Source: Erysipelotrichaceae bacterium OPF54 (GTDB taxonomy: Bacteria > Bacillota_I > Bacilli_A > Erysipelotrichales > Erysipelotrichaceae). Taken from it: a stretch of 64,000 nucleotides of DNA. A program made the translations under genes and the position numbers. The stretch is from the NCBI GenBank assembly GCA_022834735.1, contig BQKD01000001.1, positions 1 through 64,000 of the forward strand. The letters run 5' to 3'. Shown here one piece after another: positions 20,563 through 29,526 of this stretch; position 1 is the stretch's first letter, and each line of letters starts with the position of its first letter. The notes beneath the pieces were generated by a model that was not told where the DNA came from, did no database searches, and was given only the letters and a program-made list of their open reading frames with translations.

Positions 20563-22512
20563 ATGGCAAAAATTCATATATTAGATGAACATCTTTCCAA
20601 TATGATCGCGGCTGGCGAAGTCGTGGAACGTCCGGCAAATATCGTAAAGGAATGTGTGGAAAACAGCATTGACGCCCATGCGAAAACGATCACGATCGAA
20701 GTATGGGAAGGCGGGATCGAAAAAATAGTCATCACGGACGATGGAGAAGGAATGAGCCGAGAGGATGCATCGCTTTCTTTTATCCGTCATGCGACGAGCA
20801 AGATCAAAGATGAAGACGATCTGTTCAGCATCCATACGATGGGATTTCGGGGCGAAGCGCTGCCGTCGATCGCTGCCGTCAGCCATGTTGAAATGCAGAC
20901 CAATAACGGAAAAGAAAGCACAGAAATCATTTATGATTACGGACAGGAAATCAAAAACGAAGCGGCCGGCTGTCCGGGCGGAACGAAGATCACGGTAACG
21001 GGACTGTTTTTCAGGACACCGGCCCGCTTCAAATATCTTCGAAAAGCGAGCTCGGAGTTTTCGGTCATTGCCGATCTGATCAACAAGATGGCTTTGTCCT
21101 ATCCGGATATCCGTTTTTCCTTGTCGCATAACGACCGGCTCGTATTCCAGACAAGCGGACAGGGAAATATACTGGAAATCATTTACCAGATCTATGGAAG
21201 AGAAGTCGCGCAGGCTGCCGAGCCGTTTGATCAGCAGACGCTTGATTTCCATATTCACGGGTATGCCATACAGCCCCGGATCAGCCGCGCTTCCAAGTAT
21301 TTCATTTTTATTAGTGTCAATCATCGCCTCATACGCAGCGTGCCCGTTCAGAATACGATCATTGATGCGTATCATGAATTTATGCCGCCAAACCGCTATC
21401 CGATCTTTCTGATCGATATCGAGGTCGACCCGCAGCTCGTTGATGTCAATGTCCATCCGAATAAATGGGAGATCCGTCTGACAAAACAAAAAGAGCTGAC
21501 GGATCTGATCAAGGAAACGATCGATTCTTTATTTGCTCAAAAACTCAGGACGGTGGAAGTGGATCCGAAACGGGTAGATATCCAGAAAGTTCCGGTCGAG
21601 CAAAAAGAAGAAACGATCGTGCAGCCGGCACTGGATCTGGAAGGAACCCAAACGATCGCGGCCCTGAAAAAGGAAGTAAAGGAAATTCCCGAATATGAGA
21701 ATGTCTACGACAATCAGGATGAAATATATGAGCAGTCATACGAAAATCATAAAAGCCAGTTTATGAAAATGATGGAAGAGGAACGACCGTCAGAACAAGA
21801 ATATAAAAAAGAGGCATACGAGAAGCCGGAAGCGGAAAACAGAGAAAAGGGACAGGAAGATCTGGCTCAGGAAGTGGAACGGATCCGGAATGAAAAAAAG
21901 GAACAGAGCCTTCATCATGAAACCGGCCATGATTTCTTCGCGCACCTGAAGGTGATCGGTCAGCTGAAGGATTCCTATATTTTGTGCGAAAACGAAAAAG
22001 GGCTTGTCATCATTGATCAGCATGCGGCGCAGGAACGTTATCACTATGAACAGATCCGCGACGAATTTAAAAAGCCGGTCACAAAGACGCAGCCGCTCAT
22101 GCTTCCGCTGCAGGTGCATGTCAGCGTGCCGATCCTTTCCCATATCCAGGAAATCAACGAAAAGACCAGCCAGTTCGGGATCGTGTTCGAGCCGTTCGGA
22201 AAAGAAAGGGTCATCGTGCGCGAAGTGCCGGTCTGGATGAAAGATGTGGAGGAGCAGGATTTTCTCGAAGATCTGATCTCGCTGTTCATGCAGGATCTTC
22301 ACGTGGATATCGCAAAGATCCAGAAGCATATGCTCGCAACGATGGCATGCCATTCCTCGATCCGCTTCAACCGGAAGCTGACGTTCCAGGAAATGGAGCA
22401 GGTGATCAAAGATCTTCAGAAATGCGGACAGCCTTATCATTGTCCGCATGGACGGCCGACGGTTATCACTTTGAGCGACAGTGATCTTAGAAAGGAATTC
22501 GAACGTGGATAG
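20563..22512 (+). CDS. mutL: DNA mismatch repair protein MutL
   Basis: MutL is a GHKL ATPase that couples mismatch recognition to strand incision. It has 649 residues. The N-terminal ATPase has ENSIDA, DDGEGM and GFRGEALPSIA (about 34-110). The C-terminal domain carries the DQHAAQERYHYE motif (about 482-493) of the endonuclease form found where MutH is absent, together with the C-terminal CPHGRP. The linker is highly charged. It lies 3 nt after mutS and overlaps miaA by 8 nt. Confidence 0.96.
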   Translation: MAKIHILDEHLSNMIAAGEVVERPANIVKECVENSIDAHAKTITIEVWEGGIEKIVITDDGEGMSREDASLSFIRHATSKIKDEDDLFSIHTMGFRGEALPSIAAVSHVEMQTNNGKESTEIIYDYGQEIKNEAAGCPGGTKITVTGLFFRTPARFKYLRKASSEFSVIADLINKMALSYPDIRFSLSHNDRLVFQTSGQGNILEIIYQIYGREVAQAAEPFDQQTLDFHIHGYAIQPRISRASKYFIFISVNHRLIRSVPVQNTIIDAYHEFMPPNRYPIFLIDIEVDPQLVDVNVHPNKWEIRLTKQKELTDLIKETIDSLFAQKLRTVEVDPKRVDIQKVPVEQKEETIVQPALDLEGTQTIAALKKEVKEIPEYENVYDNQDEIYEQSYENHKSQFMKMMEEERPSEQEYKKEAYEKPEAENREKGQEDLAQEVERIRNEKKEQSLHHETGHDFFAHLKVIGQLKDSYILCENEKGLVIIDQHAAQERYHYEQIRDEFKKPVTKTQPLMLPLQVHVSVPILSHIQEINEKTSQFGIVFEPFGKERVIVREVPVWMKDVEEQDFLEDLISLFMQDLHVDIAKIQKHMLATMACHSSIRFNRKLTFQEMEQVIKDLQKCGQPYHCPHGRPTVITLSDSDLRKEFERG

Positions 22513-23410
22513 ACAGAAAATAATCGTGATCGTCGGACCGACCGGTGTAGGAAAGACGTCATTGTCCATCGAGCTCGCAAAAAAACTGAATGGAGAAATT
22601 ATTTCAGGCGACAGCATGCAGGTATACCGGAACATGGATATCGGCACCGCAAAGATCAGAGAAGACGAAAAAGAAGGAATACCTCATTATCTTCTGGATG
22701 TACAGGCGTACGATGAACCGTTCAATGTCAAAACGTTTCAGGAACAGTGCCGGCGTGCGATCGAAGCGATCAGACAAAACGGGCATGTGCCGATCATCTG
22801 CGGAGGTACAGGACTGTATTTAAAAGCGGCTTTATACGATTATGAATTTGAAGACGAACAGCTCGACGAACAGTATGATACGTATTTAAAAACGAGAAGC
22901 AACGAGCAATTGTACGCTCTGCTCAGACAGATCGATCCCGGATCATGCGATACGATCCATCCCAACAATCGCAAACGGGTTATCCGGGCTCTGCATATCG
23001 CCCATGGCGGAGCGACGAAAAGCGAACGGGAAGCGATCCAGAAACATGAGCCTCTCTATGACGTGTTCTGGATCGGATTGAATACAGATCGAAAGAAACT
23101 GAACGAACAGATCGATAAACGGGTGGATCAGATGTTCGAGGAAGGGCTGACAAAAGAAGTGGAGCGTCTTTTCTCGGATCCGCAGACATGGGAGTATACG
23201 AGTTTTCAGGGCATAGGCTACAAAGAGTTCAGAAACTATTTCCTGAAGATCTGGAACGAAGAGGAGGTCAGGGAAAAGATCAAGGTGCATACGCGGCAGT
23301 ATGCGAAACGGCAGCTGACCTGGTTCAATCATCAAATGCCCGTGCAGTGGTTCGATAAAAAGGATACAGCTCTGATCATTAGAAAAGCAGAGGAGTGGTA
23401 CAATGCATGA
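22505..23410 (+). CDS. miaA: tRNA dimethylallyltransferase MiaA
   Basis: MiaA adds a dimethylallyl group to A37 of tRNAs reading UNN codons. P-loop GPTGVGKTSLS lies near the N-terminus, followed by SGDSMQVYR, GGTGLY and the tRNA-binding GIGYKEF. A GTG start at 22505 is chosen because AGAAAGGA lies eight bases upstream and the protein then begins directly at the P-loop strand (301 residues); an in-frame GTG at 22481 lacks a ribosome binding site. It overlaps mutL and tcdA by 8 nt each. Confidence 0.95.
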   Translation: MDRQKIIVIVGPTGVGKTSLSIELAKKLNGEIISGDSMQVYRNMDIGTAKIREDEKEGIPHYLLDVQAYDEPFNVKTFQEQCRRAIEAIRQNGHVPIICGGTGLYLKAALYDYEFEDEQLDEQYDTYLKTRSNEQLYALLRQIDPGSCDTIHPNNRKRVIRALHIAHGGATKSEREAIQKHEPLYDVFWIGLNTDRKKLNEQIDKRVDQMFEEGLTKEVERLFSDPQTWEYTSFQGIGYKEFRNYFLKIWNEEEVREKIKVHTRQYAKRQLTWFNHQMPVQWFDKKDTALIIRKAEEWYNA

Positions 23411-24086
23411 ACATGAACGCAGCGCGCTGCTATTAGGAAGAGAGGCGATCGAAAACCTGAAAAGTAAATGTGTGCTAGTCGTTGGGGTCGGCGGCGTAGG
23501 GGGCATGTGCGTGGAGGCGCTGGCCCGCAGCGGCATCGGTCATCTTGTTTTGGTAGACCGGGACGTCATCGAAGCGAGCAATATCAACCGCCAGCTTATC
23601 GCGACCTTCGAGACCGAGGGACAGATCAAGGTCGAGGCATGGAAAAAACGGATTGGCATCCTGGCGCCGGATGCGAGGGTGGATACGATTTATGCGACAT
23701 ATGACAGTCATATGAATTCGGTTCTTGATCAGTATCCGATCGATTTTATCATTGACTGTATCGATTCGATCGCCAGCAAGCAGGATCTTATTTTATATGC
23801 GCTTGACAGGCATATCCCGATGATCAGCAGCATGGGCATGGCGAGAAGAAAGGATCCGTCAAAGCTTGTCGTGACAGAGCTTGAAAAGACAAGCTATGAT
23901 CCAATGGCAAAACGTCTGCGTCTTTGGAAACGCAAGGAACGGATCAAAGGAAAGGTCATGGTCGCGATGTCTACGGAGCCGCCGGTCAAAGCGGTGCCGG
24001 GACAGCCTTTGCCGAGCATGATCTTCGTTCCGGCGGCGGCAGGACTTGTGCTTGCGCAGTACTGTGTGGAGCAGCTGACCAGGTAA
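23403..24086 (+). CDS. tcdA: ThiF-family tRNA threonylcarbamoyladenosine dehydratase (TcdA-like)
   Basis: This 227-residue E1-like protein has the nucleotide-binding GVGGVGGMCVEALARSG (about 27-43), the RQ of NINRQL, and DCIDSIASK. TcdA uses ATP to cyclise t6A37 to ct6A37 in tRNAs. It overlaps miaA by 8 nt, another tRNA A37 modification gene, which supports this assignment over a ThiF/MoeB role. No adjacent sulfur carrier gene is seen. Confidence 0.85.
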   Translation: MHEHERSALLLGREAIENLKSKCVLVVGVGGVGGMCVEALARSGIGHLVLVDRDVIEASNINRQLIATFETEGQIKVEAWKKRIGILAPDARVDTIYATYDSHMNSVLDQYPIDFIIDCIDSIASKQDLILYALDRHIPMISSMGMARRKDPSKLVVTELEKTSYDPMAKRLRLWKRKERIKGKVMVAMSTEPPVKAVPGQPLPSMIFVPAAAGLVLAQYCVEQLTR

Positions 24087-24099
24087 AGGAAAAACACAT

Positions 24100-24999
24100 A
24101 TGAAATATGTATTTATTATAAATGGCCGGGCAAAGGGAAAAAACAAAGAGCTGATGAGCCGGATCGTTTCCTGGGCCAGGACCCATGATTCGACGATTCA
24201 TTTTACGAAATATGAAAAGCATGCGACGTATATCGCCAAAGAATATGCTTCGGATCAAAATGAACCTGTACATATTTTTGCGTGCGGCGGGGATGGTCTG
24301 CTGCATGAAGTGGTCAACGGAATTGCCGGTGCTGCCCATGTGACGCTGTCTGTCTATCCGTCAGGAACGGGAAATGATTTTATCAAATCGTTTCCGCAGT
24401 ACAAAAGAGAGGATTTCATGGATCTGTCGCGGTACGAGGAGCCGGTGATCATGCGCTGCGATCTTTTGAAGATGGGCACAGAATATTCCATCAATACGAT
24501 TTCTTTCGGATTTGATGTGCATGTCGCGCAGTACGCCAATGAATTTAAAAAGAAAATGCAGTTTCAGGGAATCGTTCCGTATTATCTGGGGATGCTCAAA
24601 AGCCTCACGCTTCCGTTAAACGAAACATACCAGCTGCAGATCGATGAAAAGAAGCTGGAGAAAAAGGATTATGCGTTCCTGGTGCTGTGCAACGGGCGGT
24701 TTTACGGCGGAGGCTACCAGCCGTGTCCGGATGCGCAGATCAATGACGGTCTGATGAATGTATGCATGATCAGCGGGGTCAGAAAGTATCAGATTGTCAG
24801 GTTTTCGAGAGCCTATGAAAAAGGAAAACATACAGCTTTTACGACGATCTATGAAGGAGCGCAGGCAAAAGTCGTGCATGTGAATACAGAGAATAAAATA
24901 ATTTACGCTAATATGGATGGAGAAGTGGCTGGATTCCGCAACCCGACCGTAGAAGTGGTCCCGAGCGCGGTACAGCTTGCGCTTCCCTCATTGAAATAA
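24100..24999 (+). CDS. Diacylglycerol/lipid kinase family protein (DgkB/YegS type)
   Basis: This 299-residue soluble lipid kinase has the catalytic-domain motifs GGDGLLHEVVNGIAG (about 65-79) and PSGTGNDFIKS (about 87-97). In Firmicutes this family recycles diacylglycerol from lipoteichoic acid synthesis to phosphatidic acid, but other lipid substrates exist. It lies in the mutS operon, 13 nt after tcdA. Confidence 0.85.
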   Translation: MKYVFIINGRAKGKNKELMSRIVSWARTHDSTIHFTKYEKHATYIAKEYASDQNEPVHIFACGGDGLLHEVVNGIAGAAHVTLSVYPSGTGNDFIKSFPQYKREDFMDLSRYEEPVIMRCDLLKMGTEYSINTISFGFDVHVAQYANEFKKKMQFQGIVPYYLGMLKSLTLPLNETYQLQIDEKKLEKKDYAFLVLCNGRFYGGGYQPCPDAQINDGLMNVCMISGVRKYQIVRFSRAYEKGKHTAFTTIYEGAQAKVVHVNTENKIIYANMDGEVAGFRNPTVEVVPSAVQLALPSLK

Positions 25000-25016
25000 G
25001 GAGATTGAGTACATAC

Positions 25017-26306
25017 ATGAATGAAGACCTATGGAAACAGATTATTGTTTTAATTGTTCTGCTTCTGCTGTCGGGTTTTTTCTCGTCTGCAGAAACTTCG
25101 CTGGTCGCATGCAGCCGGATCAAGATCCGCTCGCTTGCGGATGATGGAAACAAGCGAGCGAAAACATTGATGAAGGTATATGACAACGACGCCAAGATGC
25201 TGAGTGCGATCCTGATCGGAAACAATCTGGTCAACACGTTTGCGGCCAGTATTGCTTCTATGGTGGCCTTGTCGTTCGGTGGCGGGGCGGCTGTCAGTAT
25301 CGCAACGTTCATCATTACGTTCCTGATCCTTGTTTTCGGGGAAATCACTCCGAAAACGATCGCGACGCAGAACAGCGAAAAACTTGCGCTCGCTTTTGCG
25401 CCTGTTATCCTGTTTCTGATGAAAATACTGACACCAGTCATCTGGTTCATCAATTTGTTCAGCGCCTGCATTTTAAAGATACTTGGTGTCGGAAAAAATA
25501 CGGGGCCGAGCATGACAGAATCCGAACTTCGTACGATCGTCGATGTCTCTCATGAAGAAGGCGTGATCGAAGAAGACGAAAAGGAAATGATCAACAATGT
25601 ATTCGATCTGGGAGACGCGATCGCCAAGGATGTGATGGTGCCGCGTGTATATGTGGTCATGGCGGATGTGAACAGCAGCTATGAAGATCTGATCCGGCTG
25701 TTCCGGGAGGAACAGTTTACCCGCATTCCGATCTACGAGGACAATGTGGATAATATCATCGGTCTGATCAATATGAAAGATCTGCTTCTGTATGAGGATC
25801 TGGATCATTTTGATATTCGCCGGATCCTGCGCAAGCCGTATTTTACGGTAGAAAATAAAAATGTATCCGATCTGCTGATGGAAATGAAAAAGTCGACATT
25901 CAATCTTGCTATCGTGCTGGATGAGTACGGGGAAGTGGCAGGAATCGTTACGGTCGAAGATATCGTGGAGGAGATCGTGGGCGAGGTCCAGGATGAGTAC
26001 GATGCCCACGAAACAGACAATATCAAAAAGATAGATGATCACACGTATGATGTCAAAGGATTTATCAATCTGCATGATCTCAATGATGAACTGCATCTCG
26101 ATCTGGACAGCGAGGATTTCGATTCGATCGGCGGACTGATCATTGACAGGCTGGGGCGTCTGCCGCAACTCAACGATCAGGTGACTTTGGAAAACGGGAT
26201 CATCCTGCAGGTCAAGAAGATCGATAAGAACCGGATTGAAGAAGTTCGCCTTATTCTTCCTGTGAAAACGAATGAAGAGGACGAAGAGGATAAAAAGAAC
26301 AAATAG
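25017..26306 (+). CDS. CNNM-CBS-CorC/HlyC membrane protein (putative cation transporter)
   Basis: This is an integral membrane protein of the hemolysin C/CorC/MpfA family. An N-terminal CNNM (DUF21) domain with about four membrane segments spans about 1-155, two CBS domains lie at about 195-315 (with FTRIPIYEDNVDNIIGLINMKDLL), and a C-terminal CorC_HlyC domain at about 335-420. The family is implicated in Mg2+/Co2+ efflux. The ATG at 25017 gives 429 residues. A TTG at 25005 is in frame but only 1 nt from AAGGAG; the ATG is 13 nt away, so neither spacing is ideal. It is the last gene of the operon. Confidence 0.88.
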   Translation: MNEDLWKQIIVLIVLLLLSGFFSSAETSLVACSRIKIRSLADDGNKRAKTLMKVYDNDAKMLSAILIGNNLVNTFAASIASMVALSFGGGAAVSIATFIITFLILVFGEITPKTIATQNSEKLALAFAPVILFLMKILTPVIWFINLFSACILKILGVGKNTGPSMTESELRTIVDVSHEEGVIEEDEKEMINNVFDLGDAIAKDVMVPRVYVVMADVNSSYEDLIRLFREEQFTRIPIYEDNVDNIIGLINMKDLLLYEDLDHFDIRRILRKPYFTVENKNVSDLLMEMKKSTFNLAIVLDEYGEVAGIVTVEDIVEEIVGEVQDEYDAHETDNIKKIDDHTYDVKGFINLHDLNDELHLDLDSEDFDSIGGLIIDRLGRLPQLNDQVTLENGIILQVKKIDKNRIEEVRLILPVKTNEEDEEDKKNK

Positions 26307-26310
26307 AAAA

Positions 26311-26345
26311 AAAGGAGATTTCGCGTTCATCGAAATCTCTTTTTC
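26311..26345. terminator. Bidirectional terminator after the mutS operon
   Basis: GAGATTTCG (26315-26323) pairs with CGAAATCTC (26331-26339). The stem is extended by an A-rich/T-rich base, and runs of A and T flank both sides. The amidase gene converges here. Confidence 0.85.
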
Positions 26346-26358
26346 TATTTTGTACTTT

Positions 26359-27291
26359 CTATTGGGCCGGAGCGCTCTGTGCTGCCTGGGCAGCCTGTTC
26401 GTTTTTCTGAGCCTGTTCCTGAGCTTCTCTTTCCGCTTGTTTCTGTTTATACGGTTCTTTCAGATCATCGGGAAGGATCTCTTCCGGAATATTTTTTATT
26501 TCGGTCAGATCCTGCCGCTGGCTCGCTCCCGGATTGTCTTTAATGTATTGACAATACGCTTTGGCGATCGCCATGCAGATCTTGTCCTTTGTGCTTTCAT
26601 TGTCCAGGGCGTCTACATCGTTTTTATTGGTCAGGTACCCTAATTCGAGCAGCATGGACGGCGACTGCACGAGATCGACGATCTGCAGCGGATAGCCTTC
26701 TGTGGACCAGCAGCCGTTGTTTTTGCTCCACGGGATCGCTTCGAGATTTTTGGCAATATACGTGTAGATCGTATCGCTTGCGCTGTCGCTGCCGCGTACA
26801 TAGGATTCATATCCGTATTCGGAAGCGTCTTCCCGGGAATTAAAATGGACCGATAAGATGTAATCGGGATTAGCCACATTCAAAACGCGGGTTCGGCCGT
26901 TCAGATCATCCAGCTCATAATTGGCCGAATACACATTTTCCCAGGGAACTTCGTCGGATTCTCTTGTATAGGCGACTTTGATGTTCGGATTGAGCTTCTG
27001 TATATCCGTTCCGATCTGTTTTGCGTATTCGAGCGTATAGTCCTTTTCCGATTTATCGGACAGCGAGGTGGCTCCGCCATCCATCCCGCCATGTCCGGCA
27101 TCGATCATGATGGTTACATCGGTGTCGGTCACGTATTCTTTCGTAACTGTTTCATTTTGCAAAGTGGCGTGTTCTTCTTTCTGAAGGAATGGTCTGGCAA
27201 TAGCCCAGATCATACAGGCACAAAGAAGGACGAGCACTACCTTCACCCAGGTTCTCAGTTTTCTTTTCTTTTTTCTTTTCTTTTCTGCCAT
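26359..27291 (-). CDS. N-acetylmuramoyl-L-alanine amidase (Amidase_3), membrane-anchored
   Basis: A zinc amidase cutting the peptide from glycan strands. It has 310 residues. A very basic N-terminus (MAEKKRKKKRK) precedes one membrane segment (about 16-36), so the enzyme is exported and anchored or cleaved. The catalytic domain (about 58-250) has IDAGHGGMDGG, SVHFN and the Glu of LLELGYLTN. The C-terminal 35 residues are low-complexity, rich in Gln, Ala and Glu. It is convergent with the CNNM gene. Confidence 0.92.
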   Translation of the reverse strand: MAEKKRKKKRKLRTWVKVVLVLLCACMIWAIARPFLQKEEHATLQNETVTKEYVTDTDVTIMIDAGHGGMDGGATSLSDKSEKDYTLEYAKQIGTDIQKLNPNIKVAYTRESDEVPWENVYSANYELDDLNGRTRVLNVANPDYILSVHFNSREDASEYGYESYVRGSDSASDTIYTYIAKNLEAIPWSKNNGCWSTEGYPLQIVDLVQSPSMLLELGYLTNKNDVDALDNESTKDKICMAIAKAYCQYIKDNPGASQRQDLTEIKNIPEEILPDDLKEPYKQKQAEREAQEQAQKNEQAAQAAQSAPAQ

Positions 27292-27373
27292 GTCTAGAGT
27301 ATAGCATATCGATGCAAAGTTCAGGCTACCGGAATGCTTCTTCCCCTAAAAATGAAAAATGATAATCATATGA

Positions 27374-27400
27374 AAAAAGATACCTGAAAAGTATCTTTTT
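27374..27400. terminator. Terminator downstream of the 62-residue membrane protein gene
   Basis: AAAAAGATAC (27374-27383) pairs perfectly with GTATCTTTTT (27391-27400) around a 7-nt loop. It can work on either strand. The nearest gene ending toward it is the minus-strand gene at 27464-27652. Confidence 0.8.
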
Positions 27401-27463
27401 GAGAGAAAAACAATTTCGACCATACTGCAATATACAAATAGGTGGTGCCGATCGTGTGCCGGA

Positions 27464-27652
27464 TCATAAATTCTGGATGATCAGGATCCCGTAGGCGATC
27501 AAAGAGGCGATTCCAAGGAAGATGATCCCTTTCGAAAGGGAGGCGCTGTCCTTTAAGAAGGAATCGTATTTCTTCATTACTGTTTGTGATTCCTGGAGGT
27601 ATTGCTTTTTCTGCCGTGCAGAAATACCTTTTACTTTTTTTGATGCTGTCAT
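27464..27652 (-). CDS. Small single-pass membrane protein, unknown function
   Basis: 62 residues. The first 40 are hydrophilic and basic (Lys-rich, with KKQYLQESQTVMKKYDSFLKD); the last 21 form one membrane segment (GIIFLGIASLIAYGILII). This is a C-tail-anchored arrangement. AGAAGGAGA lies eight bases before the ATG. I do not recognise the family. Its isolated position between an amidase and rubrerythrin does not indicate a role. Confidence 0.7.
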   Translation of the reverse strand: MTASKKVKGISARQKKQYLQESQTVMKKYDSFLKDSASLSKGIIFLGIASLIAYGILIIQNL

Positions 27653-27763
27653 AAACTCGTCTCCTTCTGTTTAAATAATACCATATATTGATAAAAAAAT
27701 ATTTTTTTTATCAATGAATGACCAATGTTTCCGTTTTTGTGACCAGGATGGAGGATAAAGAAA

Positions 27764-27785
27764 AAAGCCCGCCAAGGCGGACTTT
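27764..27785 (-). terminator. Terminator of the rubrerythrin gene
   Basis: On the minus strand AGTCCGCC pairs with GGCGGGCT (one G-T pair) around a short loop, followed by T6 (27761-27766 read as A6 on the plus strand). Confidence 0.85.
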
Positions 27786-27809
27786 TCGGTTTTCTGAAAT
27801 GAATAAGGA

Positions 27810-28349
27810 TTAGTAGTTTTCAGAACGAACTTCAAAGAATGATTTCGGATGATCACATACAGGGCAAACTTCAGGAGCCTTGTCTGCGAATACGATGAAT
27901 CCGCAGTTGCGGCATTCCCACATCGTCTTTTCGTCTTTCTTGAATACCTTGTCTTCGTTCAGGTTGTTCAAGAGGGCAATGTAGCGTTCCTCGTGTGCTT
28001 TTTCGATCATCGCAACACCGCGGAATTTGCGTGCGAGTTCAGGGAATCCTTCCTCGTCGGCTTCCTCAGCCATTCTCTTGTACATGTCGGTCCATTCGCC
28101 GTTTTCGCCTTTGGCAGCTGCTAAAAGGTTTTCTTCTGTCGTACCGAGCTCGCCAAGTGCTTTGAACCACATTTTTGCGTGTTCTTTTTCGTTGTCAGCC
28201 GTTTTCAGGAACAAAGCAGCAATTTGTTCGTATCCGGCTTTTTTAGCAACGCTGGCAAAGTAAGTGTACTTGTTGCGTGCCTGGCTTTCTCCGGCAAAAG
28301 CTTCCCATAAGTTCTTTTCGGTTTTTGTACCTTTTAATGATTTTTCCAT
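27810..28349 (-). CDS. rbr: Rubrerythrin
   Basis: Rubrerythrin reduces hydrogen peroxide in anaerobes. The 179-residue protein has an N-terminal ferritin-like diiron domain with the Glu/His ligands in [18 protein letters not shown] and EKAHEERY, and a C-terminal rubredoxin domain with CRNCG (about 144-148) and CPVCDHP (about 160-166). It lies directly downstream of a PerR-like gene on the same strand, fitting peroxide-responsive control. It indicates an obligate or facultative anaerobe. Confidence 0.96.
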   Translation of the reverse strand: MEKSLKGTKTEKNLWEAFAGESQARNKYTYFASVAKKAGYEQIAALFLKTADNEKEHAKMWFKALGELGTTEENLLAAAKGENGEWTDMYKRMAEEADEEGFPELARKFRGVAMIEKAHEERYIALLNNLNEDKVFKKDEKTMWECRNCGFIVFADKAPEVCPVCDHPKSFFEVRSENY

Positions 28350-28384
28350 CTTGTCCTCCTATAAATGATAGAAATCTTTTATAT

Positions 28385-28408
28385 GTTATATCTTGAAAAG
28401 ATTATAAC
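28385..28408 (-). promoter_or_regulatory. Inverted repeat upstream of rubrerythrin (candidate operator)
   Basis: GTTATATCTT (28385-28394) and AAGATTATAAC (28398-28408) form an imperfect inverted repeat with a one-base insertion. It lies 36-59 bp upstream of the rubrerythrin start. It contains PerR-like half-sites (TTATAAT on the minus strand) but does not have exact 7-1-7 spacing. Confidence 0.35.
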
Positions 28409-28414
28409 CAGTAA

Positions 28415-28795
28415 TCAGTAAATATGCAGCGCTTCTTTTTTACGGCATTTCGGACACGTATAATGAAGCGTCAGATCATAAGAATGAATGTCGAGATTTG
28501 TCCGAAGTCTTAAGAATTCCTCAAGACCTGTTACATTGAAATCTTCGATCGTTTCGCACCGGTCGCAGATCGCATGGACATGCGCATCCGTTCTTGAATC
28601 GTACCGGTCCGGATGACCTGCGATCGAAATTTTTGCGATCTTTCCTTCATTGACCAGAAGATTCAGATTCCGGTAAATGGTAGCGATCGACATTTTGATA
28701 TTGTCTTCTTTGCACAAAAGAAACAGCTCTTCTGCGCTCGGATGGCCATCATACTGCATGACCATGGAGTACAAAGTATCTTTTTGTTTCGACAC
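28415..28795 (-). CDS. perR: Fur-family peroxide regulator, PerR-like
   Basis: A 126-residue metal-dependent repressor. It carries both structural zinc pairs (CDRC and CPKC) and the PerR-type metal ligands: His in GHPSAEE, Asp in RYD, HVHAIC, and Asp in IEDF at the position where PerR has Asp and Fur usually Glu. The start is a GTG at 28793-28795 with AGGAGGTGAT upstream. The protein lacks about 20 residues at the N-terminus compared with Bacillus PerR (helix 1). A perfect 7-1-7 operator lies just upstream, so it is probably autoregulated. Confidence 0.85.
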   Translation of the reverse strand: MSKQKDTLYSMVMQYDGHPSAEELFLLCKEDNIKMSIATIYRNLNLLVNEGKIAKISIAGHPDRYDSRTDAHVHAICDRCETIEDFNVTGLEEFLRLRTNLDIHSYDLTLHYTCPKCRKKEALHIY

Positions 28796-28813
28796 AGGAT
28801 CACCTCCTAAAAA

Positions 28814-28840
28814 TAAGAATCATTCTTAATTTGAATTATA
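28814..28840 (-). promoter_or_regulatory. PerR/Fur box and promoter of perR
   Basis: TAAGAAT-C-ATTCTTA (28814-28828) is a perfect 7-1-7 inverted repeat, the layout of PerR and Fur boxes. On the minus strand a -10 TATAAT (28835-28840) lies immediately upstream with a weak TTGATT -35 (28857-28862). The box therefore covers the expected transcription start. Confidence 0.75.
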
Positions 28841-28895
28841 CTCAATTTTTTGCACAAATCAACAAAAAAATGAGCAATCACATATTTACACACGA

Positions 28896-29516
28896 TTATT
28901 CAAACAAAGCGGTACCGATCCGGACCATGTTGGAACCATGTTCGATCGCAATCTGATAATCCTGTGACATTCCCATGGATAGTGTATCGAGCTGAGGGTA
29001 TTTTTTCTGCAGCGCAAGATAGAGATCATGCATCGTTTCAAATTCTTTGCCGACTTTTTCCAGATCCTCCGTATGGGAGGCGATACACATCAGCCCTTTC
29101 CATTCAATATGTTCCATCTGTTCGATCTGTACGATCAGTTCATCCAGTTCATTGAGCGGCAGACCCGTTTTGTTCGGATCGTCGCTGATCTTCAGTTCGA
29201 TCAGCACCTTCTGACAGATGTTGTGTCTGGCCGCCTGTTTTTCGATTTCCCTGGCAAGCTTGAGAGAATCCACGCTCTCGATCACATCCACCTTGCCGAT
29301 AATATATTTCACCTTGTTGGTCTGCAGATGCCCGATCAGATGCCACGTATACGCGGGATCGTATTTTTCGAGAAACTCCTGGACCCTGTTCTCGCCGAAG
29401 ACCGTGACACCAAGAGCAGCCAGTTCGTCGACTTCTTCTTTCGTATGTTTTTTTGTTACGCCGACCAGCGTCACCTCCGGCATGGCCAGCACTTCATTGA
29501 TCAAAACTTCATTCAT
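28896..29516 (-). CDS. YggS/PLPBP family pyridoxal phosphate homeostasis protein
   Basis: A 206-residue single-domain TIM-barrel PLP-binding protein. It has the PLP lysine segment VGVTKKHT (about 17-24), FGENRVQEF, WHLIGHLQTNKVKYI and LSMGMSQDYQIAI near the C-terminus. The family buffers PLP and affects amino-acid metabolism and is not an active racemase. In many Firmicutes it lies near division genes; here it follows the SRAP gene by 10 nt on the same strand. Confidence 0.93.
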   Translation of the reverse strand: MNEVLINEVLAMPEVTLVGVTKKHTKEEVDELAALGVTVFGENRVQEFLEKYDPAYTWHLIGHLQTNKVKYIIGKVDVIESVDSLKLAREIEKQAARHNICQKVLIELKISDDPNKTGLPLNELDELIVQIEQMEHIEWKGLMCIASHTEDLEKVGKEFETMHDLYLALQKKYPQLDTLSMGMSQDYQIAIEHGSNMVRIGTALFE

Positions 29517-29526
29517 ATGATTCCTC

